Positions 35,410 through 47,478 of a stretch of 64,000 nt of DNA are shown one piece after another. Source of the stretch: Chelonoidis abingdonii (Eukaryota; Chordata; Testudines; Testudinidae); NCBI RefSeq assembly GCF_003597395.2, contig NC_133771.1, forward strand, positions 133,531,957-133,595,956, given 5' to 3'. Numbering within the stretch: position 1 is the first letter of the stretch; the number at the start of each line of letters is the position of its first letter. The position numbers and the translations under genes were made by a program. A model generated the notes under the pieces. That model saw nothing but the letters and a program-made list of their open reading frames with translations. It had not been told where the DNA came from and made no database searches.

Positions 35410-35419
35410 CCTGGAAACT

Positions 35420-37640
35420 TAATCAATGTTAATTTTAGCTGAAATAAATGGGTGAAGGGCTTTACATCAATTGTCACAAATAGCATAGTACAAAGGAAAA
35501 CAATACAAATAAATATCTAACAATAATTAATTAATAATAGTTTACATTACACAAATATGTTCAGCTTGGTATACTAAATATTCCTGCACATTCATACTAA
35601 TTCTTTAAAATAAATAGCTAATATTTCAGATATATTAAAATAAATGTTGGTTCTGAGGCTACCCAGAATGCTAAGCTTAGAAAAAGATAAATAAATATAA
35701 ATATGCTGTAATTCAAACTTCTGAAGATACTGAGTGATCTTTGAGCTCATATTTTTCATTGTCAAGGACTCATGAATAATTAGATCAGTCTTTAAAAGAG
35801 GTTTGTTGTGGGAAGCGCTATTACAGCACAAGGGATAGTACAGATGTTCAACTGGATTCAATAATTACATGTTATCCAAAATGAATTCAAATAATATTAT
35901 TCCCTTTTTTCCTGGGATTTTCCCTTTCTCCTTTCATTCCCCCACCAGTTTAGATTTATCCTCCAGAAGGTCTCTCCTGGTTGAAATGGCCTTATATTAG
36001 CCATGTACACAACAGACAGCTGTGCTTCCTGCCTAACTTTATTCAGTATATGCCTCAATATTTGTGGTCCATTTCAACTGTCCTTTACAGGCAGAAGTGG
36101 AAGGATCACATATGAATGATGCAAGGTTCAGTTATTCAAGGCTTAATGCAAGGAATATGCAAGGATCACAACTAGTTAAGGACATAGGTTATGTACGATC
36201 CTTCCATGTTGGCATCATCCAGAGGTTGTCTTTATACTTTTACTGGAATGGGACTATCTTCAATGGTCAAAGAATAGGTAAGCTTGTGACAGGTACTTAG
36301 TCCAATTAATATCTACTTAAAGTACTTGATTGGCTTTCCATAGTATTTGAAATGGAGCATCTTGCTGTGAAAAAGTATCTTAAATGAAGCCAACATATTA
36401 AAACAGATTGGGTTTAAGTTACTGAAATTGTGAAGTTCAAAGTCAGTCTCTTCTATGGCTCAGTAACAACCTGGGATAGTTTTTAGGTAGTTTATTCGGT
36501 TTCCAAAATAAATTAATCTATCCTTAATTTGGAACCACCAATTTACTATCCGATCTTGCTCCCATTCTTAAACATAACTTTAAAATCTTTGTGGAACTGG
36601 GTCACTGACTGAAATGTAACATTTTGCTCAATGTACAAGTCAAACAAGGCAGACAAAGTGTAAATTCTCAGGAGCTGGCAGAATTAACAAGTATTCTGCT
36701 GAGTGACTCAATTTTCAAATTATTAACGACTTCTCTCTGCCAACATGAAAGAATTTTGTAACTTTAGATGTCTTCTAAAGCCATATATCTTACTAATTTT
36801 AAGACGTCAGTGCAATCAGTCATAAGAAAATGGAAAACTCATTGAATATAAATTATTCCATTAAGTGCTTTTTTTATGGCATCCAGGGTTTTTTTGAGAG
36901 AGAAATTCATAAGGCTGCATTTGTAACTCAACTGTACCTTAAAAATGAAATAATGTATAATATGGACAAAAATCAAAGTGTTACTTTTCACACATACTAA
37001 CTTGGGACCTGATCTTGCTCCTGGTGAAATCAATGGGAATTTTATTACTAACTTCAGTGGAAGATTAATCCACAGATTGGTTTTGATTTTCAATATCATA
37101 GTTTGAGAGAACAAAACTTGATTTTCTAATATGATCTGTAGAAAAAGATTTCTGTTCTTAGAGCCTGATGCTGTATTCTCCAGGGCCAGAGACCCTTTGG
37201 CTTCAAAGGGGGAGCTAGCTAAGCAATAATTCAGGATCTAGCCACTAGATCTGTACCAGCCAATGATGTCCAAGCGTGACAATTCTGTATAAATGTTAGA
37301 CATTTTTGGTTTGGAAGAGGTGTTACTAGGTCTCCAGAAGCTCATCATCATTACACACAATAAGCTTGATTATAAAATATGGTCGATTTTTATGACAGCA
37401 AGTTTGTGTCTGCAAGCAATTGCAGATGCAATATTGTGACTACTATTAATAGAGGGAACATATGTTATCATGTAGCTGTCTGTGATGAGTGTAGCCTGAT
37501 TCTTTAATGATTTAATAATTGTAGTGGTTGGCAATTGATACTAATTTAATGAGCTGGGGGGGGGATAATAGAGTTCTAGTCTCAAAATCAGACAACAAAA
37601 TTAAAACTAACAAGTTCAATATCTTGTAGACAACCTCACC
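35420..37640. other. AT-rich DNA without recognised features
   Basis: No gene or repeat named. The frame 36064-36300 (78 residues) has no domain and no supporting splice context. Confidence 0.45.
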
Positions 37641-38340
37641 ATATATGGCAAAGACACTCACACTGAGGGCAAAGCAAAGTCTTAGCCACTTTTATTGACA
37701 CAATAAAGACAAGAAAGTTCCAAACCACATAAACAAATAGCAATAATACAGTATTAGGGATATCTTTGATGTCATCCCTTGCATATGCTCATATGCTTCC
37801 TGGGGAACTTGGTGGTAAGAGATAAAGGACCAGCCCTTCCCCTGGCATGCCGAATGAGACTGATGGTCCAGACTCCCAATGCCCACAGATCAGTGGTACA
37901 TAACAACAATGAAGAGCTGAAGGGTCAGTGATGAAAAGCTAGCTCTTGCTATATGGTGGGTTGGCCTATTATAGGGCTTGGGTACTATCATGAATATTCA
38001 TTGAGATGTCCAGCCTCCCATGTCCATATCCACCTTTCTCACCCTTATAGTATTGGGGTGCATTTATTCTATAGGTTAACATATTAATGCCCTTGAGCGC
38101 ATTACCATATACATCAACTATTGCTAAAGCAAATTCATGGTTAAACACTTGCCAATGATTCTATCCTAAAATATCTAAGCCCAGTCTTAGCTCATATTAT
38201 CATTATGTACCAACTCCCTTTCTTGAGCATGTTATTCCCAGTGCCCCAAAATCTAGGGTATATAAAATGGTCTGACAGTTACACTAAGGGTCATAGGCCT
38301 ACTCTACTTATGATAACTTGCTTAAGCCAATGTCTTACGG
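37640..38340 (-). mobile_element. Possible LTR on the minus strand
   Basis: On the minus strand the order is suggestive of an LTR: a TATA-like box (CATTTTATATACCC), a second (CCTATAATAGGCC), then CAATAAAAGTGGC near 37686-37698 as a poly(A) signal. No coding part, second copy or target duplication is visible. Confidence 0.3.
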
Positions 38341-38384
38341 GTCCATAGTTTCCTTGTGTTACTGTTAAGTAAAATGAATGAGCT

Positions 38385-38850
38385 AACATGAGCTCAGGTG
38401 GCTCCACCCCGCTGCACCTATGAGAAATATCAGGATTGGAGGGAGGAGCTTAAGAGGGAGAGCCCCTGCTCATTTGATGGTAGACCAGAAAGGAGAGCAG
38501 ACCTTCAGTTCCTGAAAAGAAGGCTGACTAAAGCAGGAGCTCCCTCACTACCCAATGGCGCCCCCCACACCCCCGGAGGAAAGGGAAGGCCAGATGCTGA
38601 CTCGCTTTGAGAAGGAACCATTATGCTCTATTACCTGTGAACTCAGGTGTTTTGCATTAATCCCTTGTTTGTTTGTTTGGCTATCCTGGAAGGGAAGACA
38701 CTTTAATGTGACCTGGCTGGAGGATCAAGTCAGACGAAGAGACAGATCATTGCAAGTGACTGTTGCCACAGGGTATATAACAGGGAGAGAGCTGCTATAC
38801 CACATCTGGCTATAAGGAGGTGCTAACAGCGAGTCAGCCCAATCACAGTG
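38385..38850 (+). mobile_element. Possible LTR-like leader
   Basis: A purine-rich, GC-richer block with GGGAGGAGCTTAAGAGGGAG and, further on, CACAGGGTATATAACAGGGA (TATATAA near 38772-38778), then AAGGAGGTGCTAACAGCGAG. It resembles retroelement LTR/leader sequence, but ends cannot be set. Frames 38398-38815 are not supported as genes. Confidence 0.3.
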
Positions 38851-39249
38851 TCCCTGATTGTGTCAGAATTGCAACATTACAATGTGTATGTTTTATACAA
38901 AATATATATGTAACACTGCCTATATGCACGTGCACATTTTACATATGCACATATAATGTTGGGCACTGAACCTGCAGTTAGATGGACTCCTGTGCACACC
39001 TGGATCCAGTACCAGGACTGAGTGATTTAAGAGCTTGTAGCCTCTTTACCAAACAATGATCATTTAACATTCACACACAATATTGTTGCCTCATTTTTCA
39101 CTTATTATTAGTACAGATTTCAAGACTCAATCTCACATGACACAGGCCTTAGGTTCAATCGCTATCACTAAGAACTCACCCAAGACCTGGGGCATTGCAT
39201 TACTAATGTGGAGAGACAGAAATAATATTTTCACCTTAGTCTTTCAGTG

Positions 39250-39930
39250 TGTCAGGGCTGGGCCAGGGGCAGCCACTGTACCGCAGTCAGCTGCTAATCT
39301 GTGATCAGGAGAGAAGTAGGAGGATCAGGAGCAAGTCAGGTCAGGATGCACAAAGTCAGAGTTGGGCACCAAGTTGTAGGCAGCAGGCAGATAACAAGGT
39401 CAGAGTCAAGCTGGCTCACAGGGTTGCCAAGCCTCCAGGATTGCCCTGGATCTTCAGGAATTAAAGATTAATCTTTAATTAAATATGTCATGTGATGAAA
39501 CCTCCAGGAATACATGCAACCAAAACTGGCAATCCTACTGGCTCAGGATACCAGGAAGTCAGGGTGAGGTGCTGGGTTACAAACAGCAATCGAATAGCAA
39601 AGTTGAGGATAAACCAAGGTCAGGAGCCAGAGTCTAGAGTCTATAGCTAGGAGACGCTAAAGCATAAGCAGCAAGACTGTGCTGTTGCTCAGACAGCTGA
39701 CCATGAAGGCTTCCTGGTTTATATACTGGTATCAGTCAATCAGTGGGCTGCGAGGGGCTGTGACTCATATCTTGCAGGGGTGGTACTTCCTGCCGAGCCA
39801 TTCTTCACATGGTCCTTCCATGAATAACCAGCCTAAACTTCTCGCAATGATGCAGAGGCACCAGCAACCCAGATTCTTCCTCCTCCATCCCCCATGGCTC
39901 CAGGTTCTTACACAGTGCAAGAGATTCATC
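39250..39930 (-). mobile_element. LTR-like repeat on the minus strand, split by a MITE
   Basis: Repeating phrases GGTCAGGAGCCAGAGTC, AAGTCAGAGTTGGGC and CAAGGTCAGAGTCAAGCTGG lie on the plus strand. On the minus strand TATATAAACCAGGAAGCC (rc of 39708-39725) looks like a TATA box followed by an LTR R region. The 119-bp hAT MITE at 39419-39537 duplicates CTGGCTCA, so the LTR was there first. Confidence 0.5.
39419..39537. mobile_element. hAT-type MITE with exact 8-bp target duplication
   Basis: 119 bp, ends CAGGGTTGCCAAGCC and CTGGCAATCCTA (inverted). CTGGCTCA is found at 39411-39418 and 39538-39545. The middle has ATTAAAGATTAATCTTTAAT, a self-complementary stretch. Confidence 0.92.
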
Positions 39931-39939
39931 TATGCCACT

Positions 39940-40838
39940 CTCATCAGATGTAATTTCTGGATCCAGGTTTCATTGCAGACCACACAAGTTTAGAATCATA
40001 ACTCTATATTGTTTAGGGGAAAATGTCGGAAAGGAGAAGCCAATTAAATCAAAATATTTAATAGACTGATGTTTTATTTAAAGCTTCTCAAATTTTTGTA
40101 TTACTTTCCTTTGTGAACATGTGTAATACATTTGTGACCAATAGTTAAACTATGTTGCATTGCAGAAGGGTAGTCATTTCAGTGCTTAAACTATAGTTTA
40201 CTTATATTTAAACTTTTTCCAACATCTGCCCAGTGGACATAACAATGACTTGAATATTTCTTTAGCTCAAACTGTATTTCATTAATCTCATAAATCTTGG
40301 TGAGAAGGAGACATATGTGGTTTTTTGAACAGAAAGAGAGTGCAAAACTTACTGGAATGTTCAGACCCATTCTCCTTCCAAAAGTTCTATAGTGGGAAAA
40401 CTTTACACATGAAATGTGTACTTTTTCCAAAGATTTCATGAGTATTCATTTCAATGTGCCTTCTCTATGCTGCCATATATATAATCACTCTTTCCTAAAA
40501 ATGGATGTTATAAGACTTCTTGGAATACTACTTACTAGACGTGCTTTTTATTACAGTTGATATTTATGGAGACTGGGTTGCTATTCTCCTCCGCCCCCAG
40601 TGGCATTCACTGAAGACTCACTCACTATGAAACATTTTTATTGTCATTATATAATTTTGCTGTGCTAGAGCATTTTCAACAGCATTTAGTCTCAAATTGG
40701 CAGGCCACAGTGGTTTCAGCCTTAATATCATCATTGGCTACTTTGGAACCAAGAAAGGCTATAAAATGAAGAGGGTTTGCTTTCAAGGAAACAGCAGAAA
40801 AAAGGAATGAGACAGGACTCACTTATTTCTTAAGAGAC
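39940..40838. other. No recognised features
   Basis: AT-rich DNA, nothing supported. Confidence 0.4.
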
Positions 40839-40841
40839 TGA

Positions 40842-41075
40842 GGTTATGTCTACATTGCCACTTATGTCGGCATAATTTATATCACTCCGAGGTACGAATA
40901 AGCCACCTCCCTGAGTGATGTAAGTTACACTGACTTAAGCACTGATGTGGACAGTGCTGCGTGGTAAGAAAGTGTCTCACAGCAGAGCTGTCTTCCATCA
41001 GCTTAGAGTAGCTATACAAGATTGCTTACAGTGGTGCAGCTGTGCTGCTGTAAGCTCTGTCGTGTAGCCATAGCC
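40842..41075. mobile_element. PIF/Harbinger-type MITE
   Basis: Ends GGTTATGTCTACATTGCC and, inverted, GGCTATGGCTACACGAC. Flanking triplets TGA (40839-40841) and TCA (41076-41078) are the TNA type with one mismatch. 234 bp, non-coding. Confidence 0.75.
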
Positions 41076-41213
41076 TCAGATTAGCCCTGTAGTTTAAATT
41101 AAGATGTTACATTAAGATCCTACAATATCAGCAACCTAAGAAAATGATCCAACAAACCCTTACTCACATGGGCACTCCTTATTCACACGAGTAGTCTCAT
41201 GAAACTCAGGACT

Positions 41214-41661
41214 ATAGCTGGTTGAAAAAATGTTCATTGCAAATCTTTGTCAACAAAATGAAGTTTTTTCCCCTCCTAAACAAAAGGTTTTGTGGACATT
41301 TTTCATTTCTTTTTAAGCTTCTTGGGTTTTCAACATCTTTTGAAAACCAAAACCAACTTTTTTTTTCATTTCCCCTTACCTCTTTCTCTCTCTTTTTTCC
41401 TTGTATTGCCCTTTTTCCTATTTCTATTTTGCTCCTGGAAAAGGAAGAGAAAAAAGGGAGAACAAGAAGGAAAAAAAAACCACACAAACAAAATGAAATC
41501 CTGAAAATTTTCCTTTTTTTGTTTAACTTTAAAACAAGAGAAGTTTTCACAGAAAAAAGTTGTTTAAATGATTTTTTTTGTAAATTACCTTGAACCCCTA
41601 CCCCCACCCCACCTGCCCAAAAGAAACAAACAAACAAATAAAAGTGGTTCTTGCTGACCAA
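41214..41661. mobile_element. A/T-run MITE-like repeat
   Basis: Left end TATAGCTGGTTGAAAAAATG, right end TTCTTGCTGACCAACTCCA, with a T-rich then A-rich interior. Same family style as 12390-12795. Overlapping frames on both strands (for example 41222-41593 and 41667-41212) come from this low-complexity composition and are not genes. Confidence 0.55.
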
Positions 41662-41887
41662 CTCCACTGAGGACTATTCATATAATTAAAGTTTGTGGGA
41701 TGAGCCCACAGGTGAGGAAAAGATGGTGTGAGTCAGCAGGTATTACATCAGAGTCACTGTCAAAATTAGGCGATGTACTGTAATAAAACCTTAGAGTAAT
41801 ACAAACCAAATGCTCAGTCCAGCAAATCCTTACCCATATGAGGAGTCTCATTCACATGAAATGCTACTGAGTGTAACACCATTAAGA

Positions 41888-42310
41888 GGGTTGCCAACTT
41901 TCTGATTGCAGGAAAACAAACACCCTTGCCCAGCCCCCTGCCCGCCCTTCCTCTGAGGCCCCTGCTCCCCACTCACTCCATCCCCCCTCCTCCATTGCTT
42001 GCTCTTCCCCACCTTTGCTCACTCTCTCATTTTCACCAGGCTGGGGCATGGGGTTGGGGTGCAGGGGGGTGAAGGTTCCAGCTGGGGGTGCTGGCTCTGG
42101 GGTAGGGCTGTGGATGAGGTGTTTGGAGTGTGGGAGGAGGTGTGGGCTCTGAAAGGGAGTTTGGGTGTGAGAGGGGGTGCAGGTTCTGGGCAGCACTTAC
42201 CTCAAGCAGCTCTTGGAAGTGGCTAGCATGTCCCTGTGGCTCCTAGGTGCAGGGGTGGCCAGGGAGCTCCGCACGTAGGCACTGCCAGGGAGCTCCCATT
42301 GGCCAATAGG
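41888..42310 (+). mobile_element. hAT-type element, left part
   Basis: Begins AGAGGGTTGCCAACTTTCTG, the same TIR style as 39419. A GC-rich body with repeated GGGTGNGG...GGTTCTGGG phrases follows (about 42040-42190), then GAAGTGGCTAGCATGTCCCT and AGCTCCCATTGGCCAATAGG. It resembles a larger hAT-derived repeat; the right end is missing. Frames over it are chance. Confidence 0.6.
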
Positions 42311-44140
42311 CTCTACACAAACCAATTTATGCTCAACACATCAGTGCATTTTAGAAATCATATCCTCATAGTGTGCATTACCCCACCATGTAGACAAGCT
42401 CTTGCACTATGCCTTTGTCTGTTTGCTGCTCATTTTTGTGTTGTCTGATTGGTCATCTAAATCACGTGATATTGCTTCTACTTTCTGACTGGATGTAAGA
42501 ACTTTTACAGAGAGAAGGCACAAATATTCAGGAAAATTTATATTCACAAGACTCACTCTTTGCAAACAAAATGCTAATAAGATATTTGCTGAAAATGAAT
42601 AAAAAATGTTGGAAAATTAATTGAAACAAATTTGTTTTTAATTCAAATGATTGTTTACAACCTTTTTTAAATATATATATTCACCCAACTCTATTCAGGA
42701 TTGGTCTGCATCAATAATTTTTTTGTTCCCTATTTGCCTTTATAGGATACTGGAAGAAAGAGAAATGTTTCTGTCCCCTAAGGCAGAGAGCTGAATTATC
42801 CTTCTACATGTTTTGTTAACAAAAAAACAAATGGCTACCCACCAAAAATCTTTATGATGTTAATGATGCAGTTATATGTCATTGTTTCATTTATTCATGT
42901 ATTTTACCTCTCAAGAATGTTAGTTTTTTTAAAAAAGCTGGAAATCTAGGAAATTTAGTGTTAAAGTTGTATTTCCACAGCTGCAGAGTCAGATTCAAAT
43001 AGTTAGTTACACAAGTCATACAGTATAGTTTCTCTTCTGCCATTGGATGAACTTGTCTAACTAATCAACACAGTGCAAATTATACATGCTACAATCATAT
43101 GTACAATTAGGAATTAATGTTCCATTACTAACTCCATTAGTTACACATGTTTGTTTAATAATTTACTGGTTCATAAAGATAGTAATAAGTTTCAGAACAA
43201 TTGTGAATTGTATATTTAGTTATATTGTGATATTTGCAACTTGAATGATTTGCTGATCACAATTATTTGCTGAAGAAATTTGATTAAAGACAGAAATTTC
43301 ACTAAGGGAAAAAAGATGAAGATGAAATTTATCAAACACGATTTTGCAAATTATTCAGTTTACATTACAAATTAGTACATGAAATGTTTTGCTCTGGCAA
43401 AAAAAAATGTAAGCCTTGTACATTATTCTAAATTTCTGTAGACAAGCAACTCTAGTATATATCTCATTTCCCACTGGTAATAAAAATTCACATGCAACAA
43501 CATGCACTGTTTGGAATAGCTTTCAATCACAGGGCTGGGCTAGTCTTGTGGTTTATGGACAGGAGAGCACTATAATCTGGAGGAATGAAGTTTAAATGCT
43601 AAACTTGGTACTTCTCTCACCAGATTAGCAGGAGCTGGGAGAGTAAAATCTCAACTCTAGGAGAAGTCCTTTGACCTGCTGCTCGATGCTCTGGGTGTCA
43701 AAGAGTCTCTGACAATTACTTATTTCTTATGCTTTTGGAAGATGCTGATAACCACAGGGTTTACTTAAGCAGCAACAATGAGGCTCCTCTGAGGTTGGTT
43801 AGCAATCCCATCTAGAGTAGAGGAGTGAAGAATAAAATGTAAATAAGCAGTCTGTTATCTTAACTCCCTTCTTACTACCATCTCCTCTGTGTATAGGCCT
43901 GACTGACCTCTAAAAACAAAACAAAACTCAGGTCCAGTGACATATGGAGATTGAAATATAGCTAATTTCTGTATCCAAGTTGAGGACCAGAGTGGAACAT
44001 GTGAAGAGCATATTGTGCTGAAGGATATTATGGGATATTAGGGTAGTCCATATCTCAAAAAATAACTGTGTCAAGATTTTTTTTCCCCAATCAAAATATA
44101 TCCTAAAGCAAAATATATCATTACCACCACATACTACACG
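42311..44140. other. AT-rich DNA, mostly unassigned
   Basis: No gene. ATATATATTCACCCAACTCTA at 42671-42691 resembles the end of the A/T-run repeat family. A faint tRNA-SINE-like phrase lies at 43530-43600. Neither is strong enough to call. Confidence 0.4.
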
Positions 44141-44144
44141 TGTA

Positions 44145-44420
44145 CCGCTTCATAGATTTAGATAAATTACATCTGGGAAAGACCTAGTAAATCAAAATAT
44201 CTATACCCTTCCCACTGTAGGATTGTTCCCTATTATATATTTTCTAGTGCTTTGGCAAGTCCAGTTTTATATAACCAAAGTTATGGGGCTTCTGCTTCTT
44301 CCCTTGGAAGTCTATGTCACTATGGAATACATCTTTGCAAGGATTTTTTTTCTTGATATTCAGCAAAATTTTCCTTTGCTTAATTTTATATGTTTATATC
44401 CATTGTATTGTTTCCATTTT
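44145..44420 (-). mobile_element. CR1/L3 3' region fragment, antisense
   Basis: In antisense order: CTTCATAGATTTAGATAAAT, GTTCCCTATTATATATTTTCTAG, TGGGGCTTCTGCTTCTTCCCTTGGAAG, TTGATATTCAGCAAAATTTTCC. These are the standard CR1-type 3' UTR blocks, much diverged. The frame at 44223-44459 lies inside and is not a gene. Confidence 0.65.
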
Positions 44421-45615
44421 TATCCTACACTAGGCCTGTGGATAAGAAAAGAGGCTTGATTTCCATTGTCAGTTTTCTCAACTGTTTGAGCAACTTTCTA
44501 GAAGAGTCCTTAGATTTTAGTCTATATAGCTGACGTGGAACACAAGATGACACTTCAGAGATACCCTGACAAGATCCATTGAATCAGCAGCTCTGGAAGT
44601 AGACATTGGTTAGGATACCGGCTGCTTCAGAGCATGCAAAGAGGAAAAGCACAAAATATTGCTTTTCCCTAGATCTTAGCTAACTGGTTGCTGTTGGTTT
44701 TTAATTTCTCAACAATAGACTAGTAGATGTGTGTTGCTTGTTTGCTTTGTTATTGTTTAGTTTTTTAATTTTAGATAGTATTTAAAATTCAAAAGACATT
44801 CTCCACAGTAGTTGTTAATTAAATAATACATTGGGCCCAAACTTCAACTGAGTGAGCCATTATGTTTTATCAGTGCCTTGCAAGTGTGACACAAGACATC
44901 ATTAGTTACTGCACAGTCTGTTTTGTGGTGAAGTCAAGATTATGGTTTTAGACAATTGATGTCCCATCTAGGATTCCACATATTTGCAAATTATATTTGT
45001 CAACCAATGTATAGCGCTCCTTCTTAAATACTGGTCACTGGCCTATATTTTGTCCTCGTTTACACTCTCATAAGCCCAATGACTCCAGTAGGATTGAATG
45101 GGTGTCATTATGAGCAAAATTTGACACAAATGACAATTTGACATTAAAGTAAATGACTCAATGTGCAAATGAGAAATGTCAACCAAGCAGATGTCTACTT
45201 TCTTTTCCTGAGAAAGAGCAGCATTGTGAGGAGGAATGAAATTCCCAGATCTGTCAATACAGCATCTCCAAAGGCACTAAATCCACTTAGAATTTTGAAG
45301 AAAGAGCAGCTATGCCACAAGATTCCTCACTACTGTTGGCTTTGCTGTTGTAGTAACAAAAATTAAACTGAAAGCTTGTGGTATTTTTCCTCAGCTCAAG
45401 TTTTGTTTAGAAATCATTTTTCAAATAGATGGGTTCATTTATGTAGCCTAGGAAGGCTCTTTTTTGTACATACATTTTCTACATTAGGTGATGGATACAA
45501 AGATATCTGCGAAGTAGGTGACCATAAAGAACAAGTTAAAAGCCTGTGGAAAAGGATCAGCAAAAGGTGGGTCTCATTTCTGTGTTATTTTCTGTGTCTC
45601 TATCATCTGTTTTTT
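44421..45615. other. Unassigned; weak coding-like frame
   Basis: Mostly AT-rich. A 67-residue frame (45163-45366) has a basic, non-repetitive composition (SIVRRNEIPRSVN...PLRILKK) that looks a little like an exon, but I recognise no protein and see no good splice donor. See findings. Confidence 0.3.
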
Positions 45616-45619
45616 TTAA

Positions 45620-45905
45620 ACAGAACCAGTTCTCTGTTAAGCATATTTATGCTTTTAGTAATTTATTCCATATGTTCAGTGCTATTTACTTGAAAATCTT
45701 TGCATGAACTGTCTCCTTGCTTTCAATTTCATCCTTTTTAAATTATATCCTTGTGTCTCTTATCTCCTTCAGAAGAGTAAAATCCTTTTTCAGCTCACTA
45801 TACCCTCTTCTCTTGTCCTGCAGCACATCCTCCTCTGTCTTCTCTTATACATCAAAAAATGCGGCATCCAGTTTTGCTCAACTAAGTATTCTGAAAACTC
45901 ACATT
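45620..45905 (-). mobile_element. CR1/L3 fragment, antisense
   Basis: Follows the antisense CR1/L3 text: AATTTATTCCATATGTTCAG, AACTGTCTCCTTGCTTTCAATTTCATCC, CTTGTGTCTCTTATCTCCTTCAG, then CTCCTCTGTCTTCTCTTATACATC and CCAGTTTTGCTCAAC. Diverged but collinear. Confidence 0.6.
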
Positions 45906-46785
45906 CTCAAAAAAATTGAGCATTGCAACATATCCATTGACTTAAAGGAAGCCCTGGGTAAGAGAATCACTGTATATATTTTAATCTCATACATCTAATT
46001 TAAAGACAAGATTATGGCTTTTCAGGCATTGCCTGCAATGGGTATGTGGGGAGAGTACTGAAATGAACAGCACCAGGCTAGGGTTCCTGGAGGAACTGTG
46101 TCTAATCAGACTCAATACCTGTGGACTACATGGAGATCACAGGCCAAAGTGGCCTCTGCTACAGTTTGAGAGGGTACAGCATGCAATCCTCCATGTGCCA
46201 GCCCAGCTTACTTTATACAGGGTGCTACTTTCACCTATCCCTGCCTTACGGAAGCTTGTGCTGCTGTCAGTGTCTACCTGAAAAGTAGTCCTTGTACTCA
46301 GGGCACGCAACCATTGGGAGCGTGACTAATCCTTGTGTGCGAGTTCATGAGGGACAGAAACTAATCTCCTCCTCCAGCTCTTTTGCAGATCATCATAGGT
46401 CTAGTCACAATCTAGGCACATCTAATCACAATCTAGTGCAATGAGTATGTGGTCTCATATGGAGACCACATATGGATAACACACTAGGACAATTTCTGTT
46501 TTCATTTACAACAGCTTAATCTGGAGTAACTCCACTGACCTCTGTCAATCTACTCTAACTATACACCACTCTAAGAGAGCAGAAGTTGCCTCATGGTCCC
46601 TGCCTCAACGATCTGACAATTTAAAGTCTCTTTATAGCATTCTTCTGCATAGAGGTAACCCCAATTTATTTCCACAGGAGTTACACATATGAAATAGAGG
46701 GCACTTTTGAGCCTTAAATAGTTTACTGTCTCCATCGAATCGGGCCCCGCAGTTAATAAAGCCAGCCCTGGTGACCATGCTGCAA
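45906..46785. other. No recognised features
   Basis: Frame 46063-46281 has no domain. CATTTACAACAGCTTAATCTGGAGTAACTCC near 46503-46533 is part of a common amniote palindromic repeat style. Confidence 0.35.
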
Positions 46786-46789
46786 ACTG

Positions 46790-47140
46790 TGATGCAGTGG
46801 TGGTAGGAAGCAACTCAGGGGAAGACGAGCAGTTGGGTTGGCTGAACTTAGGCCAATGCATGATCCTTCACTTTCAGGGCTCTGGGATGGGACCCAGTGG
46901 AGAGGGATGACACAGGTCCCCCTACCCACCCTAAAGCCATGCTCCTGGCTACAAGAGGCAGCCCAGCTAAGACCTTACCCAGAGGACAGGGATACCCTGA
47001 GCTAACAGAAAGGCTGGAGCTGGACGCTTGCTGATAGTCCAAACCAATGCTTACGGACTGATAGAAGGACTGGAGTTGAGCCCAGACCAGTAGGCCAGCT
47101 GACTGAATAAACCACCCTGCTACTCAAGGGAAGCCGTATA
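46790..47140 (+). mobile_element. Possible LTR fragment
   Basis: GGGACCCAGTGGAGAGGGAT...GGTCCCCCTACCCACC followed by ACTGAATAAACCACCCTGCTACTC (AATAAA 47106-47111) has the style of an LTR R/U5 region. Not confirmed. Confidence 0.35.
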
Positions 47141-47149
47141 TTCTCCATG

Positions 47150-47345
47150 TCTTGATGTCTTCAGATCAAGACTGGATGCATCTTTGGAAGATATGCTTTA
47201 GCCAACATAAGTTATGCTTTAGTCAAACACAAGGTACTGGAATCAATACAGTGGTAGCTGACTCAAATTCTATTGCCCGTGTTATGCAGGAGATCAGACT
47301 AGATGATCTAATGGTCCCTTCTGGCATTACATTTCTTCAAAGATT
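47150..47345 (+). mobile_element. L3/CR1 3' tail
   Basis: AGATCAAGACTGGATGCATC, then ATGCAGGAGATCAGACTAGATGATC and TAATGGTCCCTTCTGGC, the sense-strand end of CR1/L3 elements (compare 52541-52561). Confidence 0.75.
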
Positions 47346-47478
47346 CATAGAGTTTAAGACAGTATAAAGTTATGCTCTCCAAATAATTAAAATCCAGCCA
47401 TTTAAGTTTATATTGTAAGGCTCAGATGTGTATACCATAATTTCTGGGTGCTTTGCAAACCATAATTTTGATTTCTTT

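Noticed and set aside
41212..41667. 151-residue frame on the minus strand and 123-residue frame on the plus strand
   Set aside because: Both cover the A/T-run MITE-like repeat; Phe/Lys/Ser-rich low-complexity translation.
45488..45957. Two apparent exons (45488-45566 and 45824-45957) with AG/GT borders, compatible phases and open frames
   Set aside because: The second one lies in a stretch that follows antisense CR1/L3 text from 45620 onward, so the acceptor and open frame are accidental products of the repeat. Without it, the first has no support.
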